Shown: in pieces, positions 48,975-61,800 of the stretch
How positions within the stretch are numbered: the first letter of the stretch is position 1
Layout: every line of letters starts with the position of its first letter
Assembly (NCBI RefSeq): GCF_018446385.1
Contig: NC_055996.1
Coordinates: forward strand, 130,124,532-130,188,531
Length of the DNA: 64,000 nucleotides
Direction of reading: 5' to 3'
Origin: Zingiber officinale
Taxonomy: Eukaryota; Streptophyta; Magnoliopsida; Zingiberales; Zingiberaceae
The notes under the pieces: model-generated
Database searches by the model: none
Told to the model about the DNA's origin: nothing
What the model saw: only the letters and a program-made list of their open reading frames with translations
Translations under genes and position numbers: made by a program

Positions 48975-51900
48975 ATGGAGACGGAGAGGCGCGATGCGGA
49001 CTCCGCGGCGACGGCGGAGGGGAAGAGGAATCCTCGTTGTTACATGGACGTCAGCATCGGCGGGGAGATGGAGGGGCGGATCGTGGTGGAGCTCTTCGCC
49101 GACGTGGTTCCGAGGACGGCGGAGAACTTTAGGGTGCTATGCACCGGGGAGAGGGGCATCGGTCCCAACACAGGCGTTCCGCTCCACTTCAAGGTGAGTG
49201 CTGCCGCCTTTGTCGTCGCCTTCTGACCTATCTGTAGGCAGTCTACCGCTACCTGCTTCCATTTGTCTTGCTCTGTCTTGTTTGCCCTTGGAGTTGACAT
49301 ATATGTCGTATTTGCCAACTGTTTTTCTCGGTCTTGGTGGGGATATTGTTGTCTTTTTGTTTGAAGTTCGACCGGGTGGACCGCAGGCTTGGCATTTGGT
49401 TGATATTCGAAGACTTGGACGGTTTTGTTTATTTTTGGCCCGATCTTTTCCTTTTTTTTTTTTTTTTTTGCTTTATTCTTCTTATCGAGTTTCATATCTG
49501 GTTGCATCAGGGATGTAAATCTACGGATGTATAGTAAAGCGAATTTCCGTGTGAATCACCTCATCCTTTTCAAACTGAAGATAATGTTGTCGCCTAAGTT
49601 TTTGATCAAGATCGCTGAGGCTTTAATTAACTATTACCAAATTTAAATATCTTCCATGTATGTTAACTCTGTTATAAGAGGTGGTAAAACAGCTGAAGGA
49701 TTCTTTCAACTAAATTCTATGTATACAACAAAGGAAAGACAGAATTTGACTCTTGCTATTTGTCTTCTCACCATCTTTTATACAACTCTAGGATTATTCT
49801 TTAGCTTCACATTCTGCCTATTTTTATTTTTGGTTTCAAAAATAGGCATATATATTTATGATTTGGCAAGTAGTTTCTGTTTGTGAGTGTACAACAACAT
49901 GAATATTTGAATATTATTTCATTTAAAACTCATCAATTCTTGCCCAAAAAACCTGAGAGTCCAACTGCACCAAGGAGAAGCTTTCTTCATAAAGCAGTTC
50001 AACAATAAGAGAGAAAGGGGGGAAGCATGAAGGAATCCACCTTCGAGAGATTGAGAAGGAATCCAACTTACTCTAAACATACAAAGAAATTCATCTTTAA
50101 AAAAAATGCTAATTCATTTATTCCAAACTGTCATCATTTGAAAGATCTACAATGAGATTGTTATATACATAGGCAAATTTAGAGAGTATAAAAAGATATA
50201 ATGATTAAGAAAACGGGTGCCTATGCAACTCAAATACTCATTTCAAAACAATAAAAAATTCTAGCTATCAGAACAAGCATGCTTGTATTTCTGCATGCAA
50301 AATATTCCCTATTGCCGCTTTTTTAGATGTTTGAGAAGGACGGCTTACTTTCAAAATTTATTGTATCACCATCATACAATTCTTTGAATGTGACAAATCC
50401 ACTACTTCACTTGCATAGTGGTAAACAAATCATGTTTTTACCAAGAATTATTCACCACTTGATTTAGAACACTTGCTTGTGCTTATTCGAAAAAATATAC
50501 ACTTGAAAAAATTTGATCCATTTCTTCAAATAAGAAATAACATAAGCCTTCCTAGAGCCTTCTGATTTCATAACAAATCAAAATTTTAAAAGAAATCAAC
50601 TATCCTATTCTTTATAAGATTTGGGGTTACATTAGTTTGAAAGAGTCTAGGGTTATCTTTATTCCAACTTTAACAAAAGAGTCGGTATCCTTTCTTTTGA
50701 TCATGCATAAAGTATGTCATGCCATACTTTATTTTTTGTAATGAATGTGAATGGAAAATCAAGAAGACAATGTTTATTGGCTTTTAGTTCTTTGACCTTT
50801 TGAAGCCAAGCAAAATTTATAGGGTTTAGGCTGCTCCGCCTCCTTGAGCATAATTTCTCTATCATAATTTGAGCTGCATATTCTTACAACTTTCTCCATC
50901 ATTGATACTACCATAAACTTTGCCATGAGAAATAAATCTAGTATGGAAAATGTTGTTGGGAAGACAATCATTATCATCTTGAATTGGAGAAGTTTTCAAA
51001 GCTTGATGAGCAAAAAAAGTTTCACAAATATGACCATACGTGAGATTATCCACTTAAATCTTCCATCATACTTTGAAGTCACATTTTTTTTTTCTTTTTG
51101 AATAATATGAAATAGTATAACCATAGCTTTTGCATTTAAACATTCCATGGATGCCCATATATATCTCTTGATTGTGGCGGGCTTATCAGGCTTATCAGGA
51201 TAAGTAGTGTTGGGCTGGGGAACTTTGTGCTTTATGAAATTCTTCCATGAACACAAGATTGAGGCCCACCAACATTCATAAACCGTTGAGCCCTCTTTTG
51301 CCTTGAGTTGTTTCTCCACATCTGTAGCTAACATAAGAATATCATTTTAAGAATAAAAAAGTTGAGCATTGATGACATAACTCCTCTTTTGCCTTAAATA
51401 TGTAAGATAGCACACTATTATTTATTCCATTGGCTTGGGAATGCTATATTTGATCATAAGTTGATTGAACTCCTTTGTGAATTCTCCAACAAAACAGAGG
51501 ACAACACTGAGGTTAGTGATTTGCAAATAGTTCTTCAGTAATAATGTTTCTTCATTTTCTATCATGTTCTATTGAGTAGCTTGCCTTCATGAGCTCTTCG
51601 ACGATGTTCCCACCAAATAGAAGCATTATTAGTAAATTTGATAACAAGTAGGATCATTAGGTACATCCTTGTAATCAAAGACACTCAATGGAGCTGAGCC
51701 AATCTATAAAAAGATGTAGATGACTTCTATACTTTAAAATCAAGGATGTTCAGTTTGAAATTAAATTTTCATTGAAATTTATTTCACCTTCTAGTACATT
51801 GTCAGGAAAGAGCTTCTTTATCATTTCATATTTATTTGTAGCAACATGAAAGGGGTTATCCCCATTTTTTTTAACATTTTGATCTTGAAGCTTCGGAACA

Positions 51901-54900
51901 TTCAAAGCAACAACATTCCCAATGTTCAGCTTATCCACGTAGTTTCACTATCTTTACATCATGCAAATCATGTTCATGAGTCGTTGGAAGATTGAGGTTA
52001 GATCCATTATACAAGGCGCTCTTGGAGAAGCACAACTTATCCACTTAGTTTCACTATCTTTACATAATGCAAATCATGTTCATGGATCGTTGGAAGATTG
52101 AGGTCAGATCTATTACATTTAGCCATCCGCCCTAGGCTCTGATACTAAATACTGTCGACATCCAGTGAATGAGGAAAATGAAATGGATGATTAGTAGTCA
52201 CTGCTACACTAGATAGACCAAACACATCAAGGAATTTTTTTCCCTTATAAGAATTATACCAAGAAGAGAGTAAGGGGATAATTATAAAGTAATATGCCTT
52301 ACTCGGTAGACATAAAAAACCCATCTTTGAAAGTTAAACTAATTCATCCATCCCATATTATTATGATCCAAAAATTTAACAACGTGACTTGTAGACTTAT
52401 AAAAACTTAGAGAACAACAAAAAGAATAGATTTTACAAAAGTTGTATCAATGCAACCAAATACCATTATAATAAAAATTCCAATAATAAAAATAGACATT
52501 TGCATGTTTACATGAAACATATTCCCCATGACAACTTTTTTTCATGTTTGACTATCATGACGTAGTGTGGGTGTATTTCAAGGTTTACTTAGATTGTCAT
52601 GTTGAACTTTATGATTAGAGACATCAGAGAGTTGTGGGATCAAAGGGTTTGGTGTTGAATGCTTGGAAAGTCAAAAAGTCACGTTGATAGCTTCTGCTTC
52701 ATTTTACTTTTCATATACAAAACTATTTGCTTGTGATTGTATGGTCCATCTTTCTTTTCTTCGGTAGAAACTCAGAATTCATAGACACTATGGCTTTGGA
52801 GTTAATGTGATGTTTGCTTATTTGTCTTAGTAAAAGTTGTGACAGATACGTTATTGAAAATTTCCAAACATTGTTTTTTTTACATGTATGAAATGTATTA
52901 TAGTTTGAAAAGATCAATTACCTGTTGATTCCAAAATATAACTATTTTTTTAAATTATTCATATTACTCAACTCGTTCTTATTTTTGTTGTTGATTTCAG
53001 GGATCATGTTTTCATCGGATTATAAAGGGTTTCATGATTCAAGGAGGAGATATATCTGCTGGTGATGGAACTGGAGGAGAATCCATTTACGGACTTAAGT
53101 TTGAGGATGAAAATTTCATAATAAAACATGAAAGAAAAGGAATGCTCTCAATGGCCAATTCTGGTTCTAACACAAACGGGTCTCAATTTTTTATTACTAC
53201 AACTCGAACATCTCATATAGATGGAAAACATGTTGTTTTCGGGAAGGTGCTTAAGGGCATGGGAGTGGTTCGTTCAATTGAGCACACTCCTGTTGGTGAT
53301 GCTGATTATCCTACCATGGATGTCGTGATTACGGACTGTGGAGAACTTCCTGAGGATGCTGATGATGGTGTAACAAATTTTTTCAAAGATGGCGACTCGT
53401 ACCCTGATTGGCCAATTGATGTAGATGACAAGCCAACTGAGGTTTCTTGGTGGATGAATGCTGTGGAGGCTGCCAAAATATTTGGAAACAATTATTTCAA
53501 GGTGGAACTTGATGCTGCTGCCTTGTTCACGAGCTATTTGTTTTATACTATTATTAGTTTAAGAATGAATGTCTAAATTAACCTTCTCAGTTTTCTTTTT
53601 TTTGTTTTATTTGGAATATTATAATGGATGTTTCATGATCCTTACCCAACTTGACTAACTGTTAGTATGGCGGTCCCACACTGTATGATACCTTTGGAGT
53701 TTATGGGGCATATCAATTCTTCTAATTGCTCTAATGTGCTGCTTCAAGATTGTTGTTTTCAATCTTGCAGAAACAAGATTACAAGATGGCGCTTAGAAAA
53801 TACAGGAAAGCTTTGCGCTACTTGGATGTATGCTGGGAAAAAGAAGAGATCAATGAAGGCAAGTTATTCTCTTCAAGAGTTATTTAGTGCTATTAAACCT
53901 GTTATTGGTGTTTTTTTTCCCAATTGTTTACTCTTTCTTCTATTCATATTGGATTTGACAGAGAAGAGTTCATTGTTGAGGAAGACAAAGTCCATCATAT
54001 TGACAAATAGTTCTGTAAGTCGACTTCTAATTATTAATGCAAGGTTTATTTATTTATTATTTTCAGTGCGCGTGGCATGGTTGCGTTATGTTATTTTATT
54101 TACGATTTTGCAATTTTTTTTATCGAGTTTGTTGGCAGCATACCTGCATATGTACCAATATGACAAAATTGGCTTAGGGTTGATATGACTACTCCTCTTT
54201 GCAAGCATAGTTATTTAAGGCGTGAGGTGCCAAAAAACGCATAGGTGCTGTGGGACCTAAAGCACACGATGCAAGGTGAGGCACACACCTTTAAGATGCT
54301 CTAGGTATAAATTTTTACAATTCAAACATATAAAGCGAATTTTTGTCAAAATATTTCACTAACAAAACTATAGTCCATAAAATATTAAACAATAACGTAA
54401 ATATAAAATTCACTAGCAAATAAATATGTTATACACAATTCAAATTTAAAAAAACTTCAAATATCTAAATCATCAAAATATTCATCATCTTAATCATATC
54501 GTTATCATCATCACTAGATGTTTTAGATTTGTATAGTTGAATCTTCATCGGTTTCCTCAATACCGACTTCTTCCTCTTCATCAATAAGTTGACTTGAACT
54601 TCACTCCAAGTCAAATTGTCATAATCAAATATTAAAACATTTACTTCAGTGTTATCATTCAATCCCCATGAGTGTTATCATTCAATCCCCCTATCAACTA
54701 TTCATTGCTATTGTCTATCTCATCCAAAGAAATAACATAGTGTTGTGCATATCATATCGACACCTCAAAGCCCTATTATACTTAATAAAACTAAATCACT
54801 TAGTCTTTTTTTCTTCAACCTATTTATTCTTTTGGAATAAAGCTTCACACAAAATAAAAAACTATTTTAATTTTATTTTTTATAATAAATTTATTTAGTA

Positions 54901-57900
54901 TTTCCTTAAATATTTATACTTACATGTTCAAAAATATTACAGTTTCATTCACAAGCAGAGAAATAAGTGTCGCATACATGCTACGTAATTAAATAAAAGG
55001 GTAATTAAAGGTATGAACTGGACTTTAAAAAGTTTTTTTTACATAATTTGCATTTGTGCGTCTCGCTTCAACGAGGCAAGAGAAATCATGCCTCAAACAC
55101 ATCTGTCGCCTCTCACAAGGCCCACAGAAACAAGAGGCTCGCTTGGCTGTGTTTAGGTGCAGCTAGGTGAGCGCCTTTAATAACTATGTTTGCAAGATCT
55201 GCTGGATGCCTTTATTTTAAAGTTTTTTTTTATCTTTCATGCTATCTTAGTAATGCATTGTGGAGGATAACGGATACATTCTGTGAATCAATTCTTTATG
55301 TATAGATTTGTTACTAAGTGGCCATTCTATGTTTCACTTTCATTGTCTTTTGCCTTTTGGGCAAATATTTTAATTTGTTGCTTTCTCATCAATTGGCGGA
55401 GGTAGAACCACCAATCATCTTCTATTCTTCTTCAATTACTTTTAAGTTTATTTCATTTTAGGTTCTATCACTTAGTTATTTTCTTTGAAATAAATACTTG
55501 TAGCTACTATTAAGCCACATTTGGTTCATCAAAAATTTATTCTCTAAGAAATTGAAAATTATAAAATGAAAATCTTTAAAAACTTCTTTGCTATGACCAT
55601 GGATCGAATGTACCAACTAGCATGTGGAACTTGTTCGAATCAACCAAATGTACTCCATGTTTAGGAATTTGTGTGAACATCACAACAAGGTCGATTTCTA
55701 CCATGCTTGTGACGTCTGTGAACATTGCAACGACTTTAGACAGTTCTCACGAGGCTTTTATGCACCGACAACAATTGCAACAATGTCGGAGAGTTTGAGC
55801 AAGGCTTTTGCAATGTTGACACTATCGCAGTGACATCAAATCCTTCACGCAAGGATTCACGGGCTTCACATGGATGGTGACAAGGTGGGATACTCCCATG
55901 AGTTGACCATGTTGAAGTCTAGTCTAGGGTTTGCGACTACAACCACTATAAGGTAATAGCCTCTTCTATCTTTTTTCTCTTTTGACCTTGTCTCATCCTC
56001 ATTGCTCATCACTGTATTTGGGTCGGTGCAACACCAATTTATCTTCTTCAGGTAGGGTAGCAAAATCTTAACTTGGAACGAATTTCAGACCTTGGTTATG
56101 GCAACATAGCAATTCTAAAATAGATGGAAATTGCAATCTTGTTTGATAATCCAAAAGTATTGCCATTGTCCTAGATTTTTATTTGAAAATGAAAAAATTG
56201 CATATGGTTTGGACCGACTTTGTATCTTATTTAATGCTATTTATAATAACAAAATATAAAACAAAAATCAAATTTTATATATTACTTATATATCATCAAA
56301 TAAGATAAATACATTATAGTATATTGTTAGTATTGTAGCATCGCATATGGGCATATAAAAAAGTCCACTAACCAAATAAATGTCAACAGCCACTGGCCTT
56401 TTGATTTTTCATCAGAAAGGGAATTTGATAAGCAATAAAAAATTTTCGTTTTCAGTTTTCATACTTCAATAATTCAAGTTGTTATGAAAAGATTTCTGCA
56501 CAGTTTTCATTATTGGGAGGATCTGAAAGATGCCAATATTTTGCATCTAACAGTTGTTTATTCTGCTTGATATATTCAGTCTGGGATACAGTACATATAC
56601 TTGCAGTAAATTACCTTTACTAAGTTTATTGATGATTAGCTTACTTTTGGTGCATTATCTTAGTATTATAATGTTCAAGATATTGTTGCTGAGTTAGGTA
56701 GTTCAAAAAATGGTCGACGTTAGAGCTCAATGGCTGAATAAGTTTCATTTATCTGTTCTCAGTTTCAAACAGTCAGAGTTATGAATTGTCCTATGCTTGT
56801 GGTCACTTTCTTTTTCTTTTGTCATTTTTCTTAGGCTTGCAAGTTAAAGTTAGGAGATTTGAAAGGTGCTCTATTAGATGCCGACTTTGCAATACGGGAG
56901 AGAGAGAATAATGCAAAAGCTTATTTCCGGCAAGGGCAGGTTATTCTTGTCTTTCTGATGGTTCATATTTATTATGCAATTATCTCCAAACTGTATTATA
57001 ATTTTCTTGTCTATTTCTAAACTGGCCAAACCTTGGGGATGATATATATATATATAAAACTGTAGATCTTAATGACCTAATTCTCAATATTGTTTGTCTG
57101 CTTGGAATTTTCGAGATTGTAACTACCTGATCTTGCATTAATTGACGGAATAATGATTTAATCTGCAGTGTTTTGTTTGTTACTGCTTTTGAACAATCTG
57201 TACTAGAGAGGGCATGATAAGTTGACCTGGATCTTAGATGTATTCTAGCTTCCTTTTTTTCCCTTCTAGTTTGGATATGGGACATGCACTTGCTTGAGAT
57301 ATGAACTATCAGACTGTAACCTTAGATTGTCTTTTATTTGTGTCGATATTTAGATTCATACAAAAACATGTGTTGATCATGCAGTATGTATTCCTATAAA
57401 ATATGCTGTTCTATATTTATACTCTTGTTATTTCGTCTTGTTATTTCGGGGGTCTGTTTTGTGCACGCTTTACATGTAGGAATACTTATCATTTGTGTTT
57501 TACCAGCATTTAAGGGCATTTTATTTGCATGAGTTTACGTAATGCAAGTTACTTGTTTGGACATTCATTTGCTTCATTTTAACCATTTACTTCTTTACAA
57601 TCTGGACAAATTTAGTACTAAACAAACTATTCCTTTAAAATTCTACAAGGCGCACACAGCACTTAACGATGTGGATGCTGCTGTTGAGAGCTTCAGAAAA
57701 GCCTTAGAGTTGGAGCCCACTGATGGTACTTATCTTTTTTATTACAATTTCATCAACTTGTACAAAATAAATAAATAAATATATAAAATCTGTGCTACAT
57801 GGTGGTTATTGATTTGATTGTCTGGCACTTTTCAAGGGGGCATAAAGAAGGAGCTTGCAGCTGCAAAAAAGAAGGTATTTAATGTCTATTTTATGAGCCA

Positions 57901-58157
57901 TTGGTAAACTCTTTTCCTTTTAATTACTTATTTGCCTCCAGATTGCTGATAGGCGAGATCAGGAACGGAAGGCTTACTCCAGAATGTTCCAGACCTCTGC
58001 CAAGTCGGATGCTTCAACTGAGGTGATCCAAATGTTAGATTCTTGGGTGTAGAAGCTTACTTTTATTCTAATTGAATTCTTTGAAGAAAGTCTTCTCTTT
58101 GTAATTAAATTAGCTGAGGGTATTCCATTTCCCTATTTGCAGGATAAAATTGTCTGA
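48975..58157 (+). CDS. CYP40: Cyclophilin-40 peptidyl-prolyl isomerase with TPR domain
   Basis: Nine exons: 48975-49193, 53001-53501, 53771-53858, 53962-54014, 56835-56939, 57650-57725, 57837-57874, 57942-58022, 58143-58157, giving about 391 residues. Residues 20-190 form the cyclophilin domain ([58 protein letters not shown]). A linker ([29 protein letters not shown]) leads to the TPR repeats ([59 protein letters not shown]). CYP40 binds the HSP90 C-terminus through the TPRs and in Arabidopsis (SQUINT) promotes microRNA-AGO1 loading. Intron 3 uses a GC donor (GAAG/GCAAGT) and is needed for the frame. Exon 8 could instead read through to a stop at 58050. Introns 1 and 4 carry transposons. Confidence 0.95.
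49925..52560 (-). mobile_element. Old LTR-element relic in CYP40 intron 1, minus orientation
   Basis: On the minus strand TAGTATCAGAGCCTAGGGCG (about 52130-52149) resembles a Met-tRNA primer site (TGGTATCAGAGCC). Sequences on the two sides look like diverged LTR copies: AATATTCCCTATTGCCGC near 50310 against ATATTCCCCATGACAAC near 52518, and CTAATTCATTTATTCCA near 50109 against CTAATTCATCCATCCCA near 52330. Only short gag-like frames remain ([12 protein letters not shown]). Old, broken many times; limits are approximate. Includes a tandem duplication of about 110 bp (51928-52115). Confidence 0.45.
51928..52115. repeat. Tandem duplication of about 110 bp
   Basis: TAGTTTCACTATCTTTACAT with its downstream GCAAATCATGTTCATG and GTTGGAAGATTGAGG appears twice (starting about 51941 and 52047), same orientation, with few differences. 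Confidence 0.8.
54206..55188. mobile_element. hAT-like non-autonomous element in CYP40 intron 4
   Basis: Ends CATAGTTATTTAAGGCG and, as complement, CATAGTTATTAAAGGCG form terminal inverted repeats. They are flanked by an 8-bp target-site duplication TTTGCAAG (54198-54205 and 55189-55196), the hAT length. Subterminal GAGGTGCC/GGTGAGCGCC stretches are GC-rich and the centre is AT-rich without coding capacity. Confidence 0.85.
55200..56830. other. Remainder of CYP40 intron 4
   Basis: Ordinary AT-rich intron sequence. A less AT-rich island at 55610-56060 has imperfect internal repeats around GTGAACAT and CGAGGCTTTTATGC and looks like transposon-derived DNA, but I cannot assign it. Confidence 0.4.
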
Positions 58158-58883
58158 AAAGTCTGCTCTGAATTCTGTGGACGAATTTCTTAGTACATTT
58201 CCTATATTTGCTTCAAATGTTTTGATCAAAGTTTAGAAAATTTGAGGTACACGATTATTTACTTGTCAGAGGGTATAATTTTTTTTCTTAATCTGATGAT
58301 ACACTTTTCAGCAGGCAAGTATACAATCGAGGAGAAGTCAAATTTTCGGATACCTTGGTCCATGGAGAGGAAAAAAAAATTCCAGATCAATTTCTTTTTC
58401 CTAAACTTTTGACGTTCATCTGTAATTCTGGCATTTTAGTGATGGATAAACGGGTTACCCAAACATCGAGGACATTTTTGAGTTTCTGGTGATAAAAACT
58501 TTTCTCCCATCGACACACGTTAAAATACATGTAACTCGAAGCTTACCGGTCGTACTGGAAGTTAATAGATGTTGCAATCAATAATTTTGGGATCGGTTAG
58601 TGTTCAATATTCCTGTGGTAGTGTTGCAATCTTATCCATTATTGAATCCAGCATGGCTTTATTTATATATGAGGAACATAAAAACGAAATTTAATAATTT
58701 AAATGAAAGAAAAAAATATCTGTTTTCACTTTATTTCTCTTTTTTTTGGTAGTGTTGCAATCTTATCCATTATTTTATCATCGTCTAATACGAAACTCAC
58801 AAACCAACCCACTACGCGACTCGTAACGACTCCGAGCCTCTCTGGTTTTGAACGGGCTCCAATTTTATATCCCTAGTCATCGC
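58158..58883. other. Intergenic region between CYP40 and the S9 peptidase gene
   Basis: 726 bp containing the CYP40 3' end and the S9 peptidase promoter. An exact 27-bp direct repeat, GGTAGTGTTGCAATCTTATC followed by CATTATT, occurs at 58617-58643 and 58749-58775. Confidence 0.7.
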
Positions 58884-61800
58884 ATGGCAGCGGCCGTTTC
58901 GACGGCTCTCTGGGCCACTCGGTACTCTGCGCTGTTGCTCGCCTCCTCTGCCCATCTTCGCTTCCCGTTCGGACCCGCACGCACGAGGCAACACCTGATC
59001 CGGCGCTTTCGACCTTTCACTGCCATGGCCGCTGCGTCGACCTCGACTTCGTCCCTTCCCGACGCCGCCGAGAAGGTTACTTCGCCTTATGGCTCTTGGA
59101 AGTCCCCGATTACCGCCGACGTCGTCTCCAGTTCTGGCAAGAAGCTCGGAGGCCTGGCCGTCGCCGGAGACGGCCGGCTTGTTTGGATCGAGACTCGACC
59201 CGACGAAGGAGGGTCAGTGGAGGAGGGTTTACCTTTCGATTTGCTATCATTTGGTTATAATTCGAGATCATGTGAAGCATTTCTAGTTTATCTTTAGCCT
59301 ACGATCTTAATTTTTATTCTAAACCCTGTTGATGCCGTATGGATATAATTGAAGATTCATTAGTCAACTAAGTGACTTGTAGTCTGGTCGCGCAATAATG
59401 CCTAGATAAGGCAACACACTAGAACTTGAACGGTGAAAAAAAATTTGTTTTGCTATAAATTCTTGCTACTTGACCTCACATTTACTGTTAATCACTAAAA
59501 ACTGACTGCTATTTCTACAAGTGGTTTAAGAAAGTGGCATTTGGATTTATGATGGTTCCCCACTTTGTAACAAAGTGTTCATTTCCTGTGTATGGTTTGT
59601 TTGGAAAAGCTGCAGAATTGGCAACATACATTAGTATAGTTCCACAACCTAGATGTGATTTTCAAACATTCTTCAAGGCTATTAAGGAGTCAAGAACTGG
59701 CTTAGTGTGCTAGAAGAAGCCTTGCCTAATTGAATGCTAAGCTTTTGCAGCACTTGTTTGTTAGACTCAAGGAGGTAGGGACGGGCTAGCTCATTCTCAA
59801 ATCAAGAAATTAGGTGATGGTAGGATTTTGCACTGATATTGGCATTGATCCGGCAGTAAGAATGCGAGTCCTCATTTAGCAGAGTCAACGCCACGTGGAG
59901 GTCGAAAGATAAAAGGCCAACCAGAAGCTTGGCCGAGCGGATAATGATGGTGACGACCGGCTGAAGCTTCCGAGCGGAAGCAATACACCCCGGCGGGAAG
60001 TCGGGGTTCCGACGCTCATGATGAACAGTATAGTAGTGCCGAGCGGATGGCCCGCTCGGCCGAAGGAATAAAGTATCAACACTGCGAACAGTCTAGAGCA
60101 CATGACCAGGAATACTCCGAACGGACGTATACCTTAGTCCGGTCGGACGTGATGCGACTGCCGAGCGGCATCCCGCTCGGTGCGGAAACAGAAGGGCTAG
60201 AATGACAAGACAGAAGATTATGCTATCTCATCAGAAGATTATGTTGTCCCATCAGAGACGTGCTCGGACTGTAGCAGTAAGGGGTCAGGCAAGCTCCTCT
60301 GACAAGCCCATACTGGGTATGGGCTGAGGACACGGGTGTGCCTCGGTGTATGTGCATCAGCCTCCTCAGAGCTCTATATAAGAGCCCGCAGACTTCGCCG
60401 GAGGTATGAAAACTCTGATCTTCGGAGCTATTTCATCGTCTTCTTCTTGCCTGACTTGAGCGTCGGAGGGTCGTCGCCGGGGACTCCTCCCCGGCCCGAC
60501 TTCTGTGCAGGTTCGCCGGAGGTCTGTGCAGCTGGTCGGAGATAGAGGAGAGTGCCACGTGCCCAGCGTCCGTCGATTCAGCGACTCGGACAGGATCAGG
60601 CATGATGTAGCTTTGTTCAACAAGAATAACTTGGCGCTTGTGGCTCCAAAACTGCAAACAAATGGGACTGGTATTAAGTTACAAATCATAACAATGCCCT
60701 ATATACATAAATTGTCTTTATGTCTTCATTTTCTCATCCCAACTACTTTTTCTTTATTAGCTTGCTTTGTGTATGAATAGTTGATGGTATCATATTATTA
60801 ATTTCTTTTCAGGGTCTGTTTACCTGCTGTACCTATTTGATTGGATGAGTAAATGCCACTCATTATTGTGTAATTTTTTTAATTTAAGTTGCAACTGTCG
60901 AGTACCAACTTTCAGTTTCCAAGTTGAGGACAATCTAAATTCAAAATCATCCCACCGATTGGATGCCTCTCTTTGCGTCATTTTTTCTTATAAAAGAAAT
61001 GATATTCTAGAAAACTCAAGTTAACATTGCAATTTCTCACATGTTTGTCATCGGAACTACTAACTACATTATGCATTCAGGCGAGCTGTGCTTGTTAAGG
61101 AATCAGCAAGTATGGAAGAAAAACCAATGGATATCATACCTCCAGAGTTTGCATCAAGGACATTGGCCCAAGAGTATGGTGGCGGCGATTTTGCTGTACT
61201 GGATGATACAGTTATTTTTTCAAACTACAAGGATCAACGGTTATACAAATTAACTATTGGAAGTATGACTATTACTCCTATTTTTTGCCTTATTGGTTCT
61301 TTTTGATGTTTCTCTGCTTTTGGTTTAAAGGCTTTTGATGGGAGGCATTTTCATGGATGAAAAACTAAGAACATGAACTTGAAAAGTGATTATGTCAGTG
61401 TTTTGGCTTACTTGCTCCATAAAAGGATACAAAACACCACATAGAACAAACTGGGAAATTGTCATTAGAGCTACCATGATTTGTGTAAAACCTTAACCTT
61501 TTTATGTATATAAAGCACATCAAGCAGAAAAAGGTTTCCTACTTATTTGGTGCACTAATACTACTCTATTTCTTATTTATTTTAATAGTCTGATAAATAG
61601 TACAAGATATTTCTGTTCACTTCTAGCAGGTTCTGCACCAATTCCAATTACCCCCGACTATGGTGAGACTTTAGTCTGTTTTGCTGATGGAAGTTATGAT
61701 CCTCACTTCAATCGCTATCTTACTGTCATGGAAGGTCTGTTACAATCTAGTCTAGAAACCCTTTTTGCTGGACACATTGGAAGTCAAAATTTCATTTTAT

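Noticed and set aside
58848-58883. Upstream extension of the S9 peptidase reading frame
   Set aside because: The extension begins at TTG, not ATG; the first ATG in frame is at 58884.
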